A stretch of DNA of 6,013 bases from an uncultured Bacilli bacterium (GTDB lineage: Bacteria; Bacillota_I; Bacilli_A; RF39; UBA660): positions 1 to 6,013 of the forward strand of contig CANQZH010000075.1 of NCBI GenBank assembly GCA_947628245.1, written 5' to 3'. The notes under the pieces were generated by a model. The model had not been told where the DNA came from, did not search any database, and saw nothing but the letters and a program-made list of their open reading frames with translations. Below, in pieces: positions 1 through 4,947 of the stretch. Numbering within the stretch: position 1 is the stretch's first letter; the number at the start of each line of letters is the position of its first letter. The translations under genes and the position numbers were made by a program.

Positions 1-160
1 TGACATTTTTCTTTAAAAGTTCAGGATTAGCAAATCTAATATTTTTAACTTCTTTATTTAAAATTAAACTCATTAAAGTTTCTAATAACTCCGTATCACT
101 TGGATCACAAAAGATTGCTTTAAATACCTTATCATTACGGGCATTATAAAACTTCGACAT
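1..160 (-). CDS. Rpn/PDDEXK_2 family nuclease-putative transposase, N-terminal part (runs off the window)
   Basis: Reading leftwards from an ATG at 160-158 there are 53 codons with no stop before the window edge. The start is set by a near-perfect ribosome binding site AGGAGGTGA at 174-166. The peptide begins MSKFYNARNDKVFKAIF and continues to ANPELLKKNV. The N-D-x-V-F-K-x-I-F block (residues 9-17), the following helix (DTELLETLMSLIL) and the 'NPEL' turn (45-48) are the usual opening of Rpn-type recombination-promoting nucleases (PD-(D/E)xK fold, often annotated as putative transposases). The catalytic D/E-x-K residues would lie beyond the edge, so activity and completeness cannot be judged. 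The gene is divergent from the secreted-protein gene at 311. Family assignment is by recognised N-terminal pattern only. Confidence 0.72.
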   Translation of the reverse strand, partial: MSKFYNARNDKVFKAIFCDPSDTELLETLMSLILNKEVKNIRFANPELLKKNV

Positions 161-186
161 AGATGTCACCTCCTAACAAGTTTGCT

Positions 187-192
187 ATTATA
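187..192 (-). promoter_or_regulatory. -10 element (TATAAT) for the Rpn-like gene
   Basis: A perfect TATAAT reads leftwards at 192-187, about 27 bases before the ATG and just upstream of the AGGAGGTGA site. I find no good -35 at 16-18 bases; the best placed hexamer is TAAATT at 215-210. The -10 is convincing by position, the full promoter less so. Confidence 0.4.
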
Positions 193-257
193 AACTATCT
201 TTTGTAAGAAATTTATCGAATTAAAGTTTAAATGTTAAAAAAATTTATTTTTTTTAC

Positions 258-286
258 TTGACCTTAAACCATAATTAGTTTTAAAT
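258..286 (+). promoter_or_regulatory. Promoter for the secreted-protein gene
   Basis: TTGACC at 258-263 (-35) and TTAAAT at 281-286 (-10) are separated by exactly 17 bases. They precede an AAGGAGA ribosome binding site at 294-300 and the ATG at 311. The -35 matches the sigma-A consensus in five of six positions. No operator-like repeat is visible in the 150-base divergent spacer. Confidence 0.6.
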
Positions 287-310
287 ATTAGTTAAGGAGA
301 TGTTACTATT

Positions 311-1111
311 ATGAAAAAAAATTTATTTTTACTTTTAATATTAGGTTTAATGATACCTAAAATAGTTTTTGCTATAACAAGTTATGATAATTCAACTTGG
401 TGTCAAGATCCAGTTAATGACTATAATGTTGAAATAGGAGAATTATCTTGTACTTATTCATTTAAAATTGATAATACTGACCCCACTAAATATCAATCTT
501 ATATTGAACATTTTGTAGTTAATATTGATTTAGAAGGATTAGAATTAAAAGAAGTAAAACCTTTAAATGGTTGGAGTCAAGTTCAAAATGTAGAAAATGA
601 TAATCATACTTTAAGCATTTTATTTGTAAGTTCTACTAAAAGAAATGAAGCCCCAAATATCATTCATACAAATGGAACTCACGAAATAGCAGAATTTATC
701 TTTACCGCAACTGATGATAGTTATGAAAATATTAAAGCTACTGCTAGTCTTGGAACTAATGGTTACTATAATGATGAAGTAAGAAAATGTAAAATTTTAA
801 ATAATGATGTTTATTTTAATTCTTCTAGTTTAATAGTTACTAAAGAAAAATATTTAGAATCTTGTGATCCTAATTATGGAAAAGAAGCAGTGGAAACTAA
901 TAATAAAAAATATCAATGTCAAGAAGTTGATAATAAATATTATGATAAAGATGGGAAAGAAGTAAATAAAGAAACTTATTATAAAAGTTGTGGTGTTGTA
1001 GAAAATCCTAAAACAGGAAATTATATTCCATTTGCCATATTAATTTTATTTATATTAGGTATTATTTTATTGGTAATTAAAAATAAATATAACTTATTTA
1101 AAGAAATTTAA
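311..1111 (+). CDS. Secreted, surface-anchored protein with C-terminal NPKTG sorting-type signal
   Basis: The product has 266 residues and starts at an ATG 10 bases after AAGGAGA. Residues 1-21 are a signal peptide: Lys2-Lys3, a Leu/Ile core, and likely cleavage after VFA. Residues about 60-150 alternate hydrophobic and polar in a way that suggests a beta-sandwich, loosely like cohesin domains; this is tentative. Two Cys-bounded modules follow at 160-185 and 203-227. The C-terminus has NPKTG (232-236), a hydrophobic stretch (about 239-256) and Lys-Asn-Lys, the layout of a sortase substrate. NPKTG resembles the motifs of class B sortases, but no sortase gene is in view. There are six cysteines (31, 47, 160, 185, 203, 227), an even number that would allow disulfides outside the cell. 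The function is unknown and I recognise no named family. The protein is probably displayed on the envelope, either covalently anchored or held by the C-terminal membrane helix. It is the only plus-strand protein gene here and is monocistronic. Confidence 0.85.
   Translation: MKKNLFLLLILGLMIPKIVFAITSYDNSTWCQDPVNDYNVEIGELSCTYSFKIDNTDPTKYQSYIEHFVVNIDLEGLELKEVKPLNGWSQVQNVENDNHTLSILFVSSTKRNEAPNIIHTNGTHEIAEFIFTATDDSYENIKATASLGTNGYYNDEVRKCKILNNDVYFNSSSLIVTKEKYLESCDPNYGKEAVETNNKKYQCQEVDNKYYDKDGKEVNKETYYKSCGVVENPKTGNYIPFAILILFILGIILLVIKNKYNLFKEI
788..991 (+). repeat. Two degenerate Cys-bounded protein modules in the secreted protein
   Basis: Residues 160-185 (bases 788-865) and 203-227 (bases 917-991) each start and end in Cys. 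Both fit the pattern C-[KQ]-x-[LV]-x-N-x-x-Y..., then V-[TN]-K-E-[KT]-Y-[LY]-[EK]-S-C. The closing halves KEKYLESC and KETYYKSC align directly. The copies are 26 and 25 residues long and are separated by 17 residues. The similarity is at protein level and too weak at DNA level to suggest a recent duplication. The module sits between the presumed beta-sandwich and the anchor, so it may act as a stalk or spacer. Confidence 0.5.
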
Positions 1112-1123
1112 ATAAGTTTTTTT
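1091..1123 (+). terminator. Intrinsic terminator overlapping the stop codon
   Basis: AACTTATTTA (1091-1100) and TAAATAAGTT (1109-1118) are perfect inverted repeats. Two further A-T pairs close a GAAA loop (1103-1106), giving a 12-bp stem. Five T follow the stem at 1119-1123. The stop codon TAA (1109-1111) lies in the 3' arm, so the hairpin is built from the last six codons. The stem has only one G-C pair, so efficiency is uncertain. It may also damp transcription arriving from the convergent tRNA gene. Confidence 0.6.
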
Positions 1124-1135
1124 AGCAAAAAAAAA

Positions 1136-1212
1136 TGGTGTCTCAGACAAGGCTTGAACTTGCAACCTTTAGCTCCGGAGGCTAACGCTCTATCCAATTG
1201 AGCTACTGAGAC
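1136..1212 (-). tRNA. tRNA-Arg, anticodon CCG
   Basis: A complete 77-nt cloverleaf reads leftwards from 1212. It has acceptor GTCTCAG/CTGAGAC, D stem GCTC/GAGC with AATTGGATA loop, anticodon stem TTAGC/GCTAA around loop CTCCGGA (anticodon CCG), variable loop AGGTT, T stem GCAAG/CTTGT (one G-U) with TTCAAGC loop, discriminator A and an encoded CCA (1138-1136). It decodes CGG as arginine. It lies 38 bases after the alaS stop, on the same strand. Nine T follow the CCA directly (1135-1127) and probably end the transcript. All expected conserved bases are present, so I see no reason to doubt function. Confidence 0.95.
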
Positions 1213-1220
1213 CCACAAAA

Positions 1221-1249
1221 ATTATAGCATAATTATTTTAAAAAGGGAA
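1221..1249 (-). promoter_or_regulatory. Extended -10 promoter for the tRNA-Arg gene
   Basis: TATAAT at 1226-1221 is preceded by TG one base away (TGC-TATAAT), an extended -10. The hexamer 17 bases upstream is TTCCCT (1249-1244), a poor -35. Transcription would start about at the GGG next to the mature tRNA 5' end. The promoter fills the gap between the alaS stop and the tRNA. No strong terminator separates the two genes, so readthrough from the alaS operon is also possible. Confidence 0.6.
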
Positions 1250-1250
1250 A

Positions 1251-2996
1251 TTATTCTAAGATGGCTTTTATTCTTCTTACGCCAGCTGATGATGCTTCCT
1301 CTTTAATAATTTTAAATTTTCCTAATTCTTTGGTACTTTTAACATGAGGTCCACCACATAATTCTTTTGAAACATCACCAATTTGGTATACACTTACAAT
1401 ATCTGGATATTTTTCAATAAACATACATTCAGCACCTGAGGCAATAGCTTCATCCTTTTTCATTGTTATTTTTTCAACTTTTAAATCTTCATTAATCCAA
1501 TTATTAACAATTTCTTCTACTCTTTGCTTTTCTTCATCACTTAATTTATGATTACAAGAAAAATCAAATCTTAATCTTTCAGAAGTAATATTACTTCCTT
1601 TTTGATGAACATCTTTATTAACAACAATCTTTAAAGCAGCATTAAGTAAATGAGTTGCTGTATGATATTTTGTTTCAATTATGCCATTACCACTTAATCC
1701 TCCTTTAAATTTACCAGCGGATGCGGTTCTTGACTTTTCTTGATGCTCGCTAAACTTTTTTTTGAATCCTTCTACATCAACACTCATCTTTTCTTCTTTT
1801 GCTACTTCTATAGTTAATTCAATTGGAAAACCATAAGTATCATATAAATGAAAAGCTGTTTCTCCATCAACATTTTGCATATTTTTAGTTAACTTTTCAA
1901 AAACTTTTAAACCTTTTTCTAAAGTTCGATTAAATTTTTCTTTTTCATTTTTTAAAACATCTAGAACAACTTGTTTATTTTCTTTTAATTCTTTATAAGT
2001 ATCTTGATATTCTAAAATAAAAATATTAGCTAATTGTTCTTCCCAATTACTAGTTATATCAATATTTAGCTTTCTAGCGTGTCTAATAGCTCTTCTAATT
2101 AATCTTCTTAAAATATAGCCTTGATCAGTATTACTTGGTTTTATACCACTTGGATCAGCAGCAATAAAAACTGATGTTCTAATATGATCCATTATAATTC
2201 GCATTGACTCTTCATTACCTTGATAAGATAAATTAGTAATTTCTTCTAATTTCTTTAAAGCTTCACGCCAAATACTTGTTAAATAGTTATCATTAACATT
2301 TTCTAATATAGCAGTTGTTCTTTCAACACCCATTCCTGTATCAACATTTTTAGACTTTAACTTTGTAACATTACCATCTTGATCTTGATAATATTCCATA
2401 AAAACATTATTCCAAATTTCTACCCAACGTTCATCTTTAGGATCAAAATCTTCTGGTACTTCATCATCACTTCTAAAATAAAATATTTCGGTATCTCCTC
2501 CACAAGGTCCTTTTTCCCCAGCAATCCAAAAATTATCTTCTCTTCCTAAATAAGCAATTCTTTTTTTAGAAATTCCTAGTTCTATCCATCTATTAGCACT
2601 TACTTCATCTCTTGGAATCTTATCATCGCCTTCATATACGGTAATAGCTAATTTATTAACCGGAATATTTAAGACTTTAGTAAGAAAATTAAAACTATAT
2701 TCGATACTTTCTTTTTTAAAATAATCTCCTAAACTCCAATTACCTAACATTTCAAAAAAGGTATGATGAGTATTATCCCCAATACTTTCTAAATCAGTCA
2801 ATCTAATACATTTTTGAACATCACATAATCTTTTACCAAAAGGATGAGGTTCACCCATTAAATAAGGTATTAAAGGTTGCATACCTGCTGTATTAAATAA
2901 AACTGATGGATCATTTTCGGGTACTACAGGTGCACTTGGAATAACAACGTGTCCTAAACTTTCAAAATAATCTAAATATAACTTTTTTAAATTCAT
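1251..2996 (-). CDS. alaS: Compact alanyl-tRNA synthetase lacking the editing beta-barrel and C-Ala domain
   Basis: The enzyme charges tRNA-Ala with alanine in the cytoplasm. The product has 581 residues, against about 870 for the usual bacterial enzyme. The class II core is complete: motif 1 region at about 34-52, motif 2 with CIRLTDLE and TFFEMLGNWS (63-88), motif 3 VDTGMGVER (218-226) and the RRLIRRAIRHARKL tRNA-binding helix (297-310). The editing centre retains HTATH (445-449), Gln465 and CGGPH (547-551). The H445-Q465-C547 spacing equals that of E. coli H564-Q584-C666. The roughly 110-120 residue beta-barrel that normally precedes HTATH is replaced by a short Gly-rich link (428-438), and the protein ends just after GVRRIKAIL, so C-Ala is absent. 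The ATG overlaps the upstream kinase stop (ATGA), and GGAGG lies 7 bases before it. The gene is under the alanine T-box. This matches the short AlaRS form known from some small-genome and uncultured bacteria, rather than a broken gene. Confidence 0.95.
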   Translation of the reverse strand: MNLKKLYLDYFESLGHVVIPSAPVVPENDPSVLFNTAGMQPLIPYLMGEPHPFGKRLCDVQKCIRLTDLESIGDNTHHTFFEMLGNWSLGDYFKKESIEYSFNFLTKVLNIPVNKLAITVYEGDDKIPRDEVSANRWIELGISKKRIAYLGREDNFWIAGEKGPCGGDTEIFYFRSDDEVPEDFDPKDERWVEIWNNVFMEYYQDQDGNVTKLKSKNVDTGMGVERTTAILENVNDNYLTSIWREALKKLEEITNLSYQGNEESMRIIMDHIRTSVFIAADPSGIKPSNTDQGYILRRLIRRAIRHARKLNIDITSNWEEQLANIFILEYQDTYKELKENKQVVLDVLKNEKEKFNRTLEKGLKVFEKLTKNMQNVDGETAFHLYDTYGFPIELTIEVAKEEKMSVDVEGFKKKFSEHQEKSRTASAGKFKGGLSGNGIIETKYHTATHLLNAALKIVVNKDVHQKGSNITSERLRFDFSCNHKLSDEEKQRVEEIVNNWINEDLKVEKITMKKDEAIASGAECMFIEKYPDIVSVYQIGDVSKELCGGPHVKSTKELGKFKIIKEEASSAGVRRIKAILE

Positions 2997-3523
2997 TTTA
3001 ATTCCTCCAATATTTCATATACTTCATTTTTTAAATTTTGTTCAAATTGATTATGAATAACATAATCAAAACCTTCATAATTATCTAAAGCGTGTTCCGT
3101 TTTATGTCTTGCTTGTTTAATAGTTAATGGTGAATCTTCTAAATCATTAACGACTAAAATAGAAATTGCTTTAGGATAATCTTCTTTCATTAAAATAATT
3201 TCCTCAGGATATCTAACATCTGATATAACAACATTTTTAAAAAAATGTTCATAAACTAACATATCAGTTTTCATTCTCTTAATTAATAAATCTTTTTGTT
3301 TTAAATTTTCTCTTATAAATAAACCCATTTCTTGTAAAAAATCTCTTGGTTTATTTTGATTATTACCATCCCAATCAAGCATTTCTTTAGCATATAATTT
3401 TAAATACTTACTATACTCCGTAATAACTGTTTTTTCTTTTAATTTTTCATAATAATTTTTAATAATTTTAGCTACTTCACTTTTGCCACTTCCAGCTTTA
3501 CCAGCAATTAAAAATACTCTCAA
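2993..3523 (-). CDS. P-loop nucleotide kinase, deoxynucleoside monophosphate kinase-like
   Basis: Starting from TTG at 3523-3521 the protein has 176 residues and begins MRVFLIAGKAGSGKSEVAK, an immediate beta strand and Walker A (G8-S15), as expected for this fold. Further landmarks are KPRDFLQEMG (58-67) with Arg71, a beta strand leading to SDVRYPEE (101-108), and TEHALDN...DYVIHN (142-158). The 'R-x-x-LQ-x-x-G ... DVRxPxE ... hydrophobic-N' order is that of phage-like dNMP kinases and related P-loop kinases, which phosphorylate (deoxy)nucleoside monophosphates. The exact substrate cannot be read from sequence. I chose the TTG because GGAGG (3535-3531) sits 7 bases before it. An in-frame ATG at 3583 would put the start inside the T-box and add an unrelated hydrophobic stretch. 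It is first in the operon and overlaps alaS by 4 bases, so the two are translationally coupled. Confidence 0.8.
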   Translation of the reverse strand: MRVFLIAGKAGSGKSEVAKIIKNYYEKLKEKTVITEYSKYLKLYAKEMLDWDGNNQNKPRDFLQEMGLFIRENLKQKDLLIKRMKTDMLVYEHFFKNVVISDVRYPEEIILMKEDYPKAISILVVNDLEDSPLTIKQARHKTEHALDNYEGFDYVIHNQFEQNLKNEVYEILEELK

Positions 3524-3530
3524 AACAATT

Positions 3531-3535
3531 CCTCC
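3531..3535 (-). promoter_or_regulatory. Ribosome binding site fixing a TTG start of the kinase gene
   Basis: GGAGG reads leftwards at 3535-3531 with the 7-base spacer AATTGTT before TTG at 3523. The same TTGGAGGAATT block recurs before alaS (3010-3000), also 7 bases from its start, which supports this start choice over the upstream ATG. Confidence 0.8.
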
Positions 3536-3539
3536 AATC

Positions 3540-3587
3540 AAAAAGGATAATACCCAAAGGAGTCTTATTAAAGACGGTACCATCCTT
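3540..3587 (-). terminator. T-box terminator that competes with the antiterminator
   Basis: AAGGATGGTACC (3587-3576), the T-box strand itself, can pair over 12 positions with GGTATTATCCTT (3554-3543), including two adjacent G-U pairs. A short T run follows (TTTTT at 3544-3540, the first two in the stem). This hides UGGU and excludes the antiterminator, which uses the same AAGGA. The T run is short and ends in G, so strength is uncertain. Confidence 0.6.
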
Positions 3588-3714
3588 ATATTTACTTAAT
3601 TTTTTTAACGAGTATAACCCGTGGTTTACCTCCCTAGGCAGCTAATAAAAATCTTCATTGTAAATTTCCACCAACCATTTACTCTCTATAAAATCTTATT
3701 TTTACTTTCCTAGT
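3540..3714 (-). promoter_or_regulatory. T-box riboswitch, alanine specific (specifier GCT)
   Basis: The leader reads leftwards from about 3714. Stem I: CTAGG (3713-3709) pairs with CCTAG (3638-3634). An internal loop has AAAGTAAA on the 5' side (AGTA as in the loop-E motif) and A-GCT-G on the 3' side, placing GCT (Ala) at 3642-3640. AATAA (3700-3696) pairs with TTATT (3648-3644). AGAGAG (3687-3682) is the K-turn motif, and GTAAAT/ATTTAC (3682-3677/3665-3660) encloses the GGTTGGTGGAA distal loop. A small stem III is ACGGG/CTCGT (3622-3618/3612-3608). Antiterminator: AAGGA (3587-3583) pairs with TCCTT (3561-3557), the bulge TGGTACC (3582-3576) holds the T-box UGGU, and GTC/GAC closes an 8-base loop. 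UGGU pairs with an ACCA end, as tRNA-Ala has. Uncharged tRNA-Ala should stabilise the antiterminator and switch on the kinase and alaS. Pairings were made by eye. Confidence 0.92.
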
Positions 3715-4868
3715 TCATCAGTTACCATATCATTATTATTGAATAAATTATATTTTTCTTTAAAAAATTTCCAAACAACTTTAGCAAGTGCAATACAAGG
3801 AGTTGCTAAAATCATACCTATAATACCAAAGAAATGTTCAAAAATCAATAAACCAACGATTATTGTTACTGGATGTAATTTAGTAGTTTTACTCATAATA
3901 ATTGGTTGTAAAATATTATTTTCAAGCATTTGAACAATAAAGGCTACAATAACCGTCATAATACCAATAATTGGACTTTGGGAAAAACCAATAATAGCCG
4001 CGATTATTCCGCCAATATAAGGACCAATATAAGGAATTAAATCAGTTATTCCACATACTAATCCAAATAATAAAGGAGCTTGAAGACCAATAATCCAAAA
4101 GCCAAATGAATCACAAACAAAGACCATTAAGGCTACTAAAAAGGTTCCATTTACACTTTTTCTTACTTCAGTAGATATATTAGTAATTAATAAAGATAAT
4201 TCAAAACGATTTTTCTTAGGTACTAATTTTAATAAATGACCATTAATTGAATTAAAATCCATTAAAATATAAATACCAATAACTAAACCAAAAGTAATAG
4301 TAATAACACTTGAAAATAAAGTACCAACAAAATTTACTAAGAATGTAGGCAAAGATGTAAAAAAGGAATTAACACTATTAGTTAAGGTTGATAAAATGCT
4401 TTCTTTAGTAGCATTAAAATCAAAACCATTAAAACCATTTAAACGATTAAATAAATTATTAATAAAATTTTCAATTTCTTTAAAGATAGCTGGTAAATTA
4501 CTTATTAATACTTCTATTTGAGTATATATAGTTGGAATTAAAAATCTTATAAATAAAATAACAGCTAATAAAAAGACAGCATAAACAATAATAGTACCTA
4601 AGGCTCGAGGAATCTTTTTATTTTCTAATTTTGTAACTAAAGGATTTAATAACCAAGCAATTATAAAACCAATAAAGAATGGTGCTAAAACACTAAGTAG
4701 ACTTAATAAAAATTTCCATACACCCCACTCACGTGCAATAATTGTAACAATTAAAACCATTCCTATTACCATTGCAATATAGAATAAATGGAGTATCTTC
4801 TTTGATAAACTAACTACTTCATTTACATCTTCAATATTTAATTTTTCATCATTTTTAAATAGTTTCAA
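3702..4868 (-). CDS. AI-2E family (PF01594) membrane protein
   Basis: The product has 388 residues, a normal family length. Hydrophobic segments lie at about 27-45, 53-76, 92-113, 183-206, 242-262, 264-297, 300-315 and 333-365. The signature DLIPYIGPYIGG is at 276-287, ENNILQPIIM at 316-325, and the HPVTIIVGLL...GMILATP block at 332-357; all are diagnostic. The family is named for an autoinducer-2 exporter, but members include Na+/H+ antiporter-like and uncharacterised permeases, so the substrate is not known. The start is TTG at 4868-4866 with AGGAGG 7 bases upstream and no suitable ATG nearby. Basic and acidic residues before the first helix suit a cytoplasmic N-terminus. A gene of this family next to alaS also occurs in Bacillus (yrrI, from memory), so the arrangement is probably conserved. 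The stop codon lies inside the alanine T-box stem I. Confidence 0.92.
   Translation of the reverse strand: MKLFKNDEKLNIEDVNEVVSLSKKILHLFYIAMVIGMVLIVTIIAREWGVWKFLLSLLSVLAPFFIGFIIAWLLNPLVTKLENKKIPRALGTIIVYAVFLLAVILFIRFLIPTIYTQIEVLISNLPAIFKEIENFINNLFNRLNGFNGFDFNATKESILSTLTNSVNSFFTSLPTFLVNFVGTLFSSVITITFGLVIGIYILMDFNSINGHLLKLVPKKNRFELSLLITNISTEVRKSVNGTFLVALMVFVCDSFGFWIIGLQAPLLFGLVCGITDLIPYIGPYIGGIIAAIIGFSQSPIIGIMTVIVAFIVQMLENNILQPIIMSKTTKLHPVTIIVGLLIFEHFFGIIGMILATPCIALAKVVWKFFKEKYNLFNNNDMVTDELGK
3747..3774 (-). promoter_or_regulatory. Candidate promoter for the T-box operon, inside the AI-2E gene
   Basis: TATAAT at 3752-3747 lies 16 bases downstream of TTGGAA (3774-3769, four of six matches to TTGACA). 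Both sit within the last 25 codons of the AI-2E family gene. A start about 7 bases after the -10 would come some 25 bases before stem I, the right place for a T-box transcript. AT-rich coding DNA gives chance TATAAT matches, so this is suggestive only. Confidence 0.4.
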
Positions 4869-4875
4869 AAAAATC

Positions 4876-4881
4876 CCTCCT
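4876..4881 (-). promoter_or_regulatory. Ribosome binding site fixing a TTG start of the AI-2E family gene
   Basis: AGGAGG reads leftwards at 4881-4876, 7 bases before TTG at 4868. No ATG or GTG with comparable spacing is present, so TTG is the likely initiation codon. Confidence 0.8.
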
Positions 4882-4889
4882 CTATTCGT

Positions 4890-4918
4890 ATTATATCATA
4901 ATCCCTTTATTTTATGAA
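4890..4918 (-). promoter_or_regulatory. Promoter for the AI-2E family gene
   Basis: TATAAT (4895-4890), preceded by TGA (an extended -10), lies 17 bases from TTCATA (4918-4913, four of six to TTGACA). Transcription would start just before the AGGAGG site, giving a very short leader. The -35 overlaps the T run of the upstream gene's terminator. Confidence 0.7.
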
Positions 4919-4947
4919 AAAAAGAACTAGTACTTTACTAATTCTTT
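4917..4947 (-). terminator. Intrinsic terminator of the Pro/Glu-rich protein gene, starting in its stop codon
   Basis: AAAGAATTAGTA (4947-4936) pairs with TACTAGTTCTTT (4932-4921): 12 bp with one G-U and a 3-base loop. The T run spans 4923-4917, with three T in the stem and four after it. The first two bases of the 5' arm are the last two bases of the TAA stop (4948-4946). This is a good factor-independent terminator for so AT-rich a genome. Confidence 0.8.

Noticed and set aside
1085..1102. Shared KYNLF peptide at the C-termini of the secreted protein and the AI-2E protein
   Set aside because: Five residues from AT-rich codons after a membrane helix; most likely coincidence between Lys/Tyr/Asn/Leu/Phe-rich tails.
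1216..1232. AATTAT-GCT-ATAATT hairpin followed by T residues as an alaS terminator
   Set aside because: The stem is 6 bp of A-T pairs only and coincides with the tRNA promoter -10; better explained as the promoter.
1251..2996. alaS as a truncated pseudogene
   Set aside because: All aminoacylation and editing residues are present, the gap is clean and in frame, the end falls at a natural domain border, and the gene sits behind a matching T-box.
2993..2996. TGA as a Trp codon (Mycoplasma code)
   Set aside because: All Trp codons checked are TGG and no gene needs an in-frame TGA read through. The single TGA fits a normal ATGA stop-start overlap.
3530..3562. Possible translational T-box, with CTCC or TCCT of the antiterminator arm masking the GGAGG ribosome binding site
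   Set aside because: Only 4 bp can form over a loop of more than 20 bases, with mismatches on both sides. The transcription terminator pairing is far stronger.
3739..3933. Plus-strand reading frame of 64 codons
   Set aside because: It lies opposite the conserved 3' part of the AI-2E gene, has no ribosome binding site and its protein resembles nothing; it is a shadow frame.
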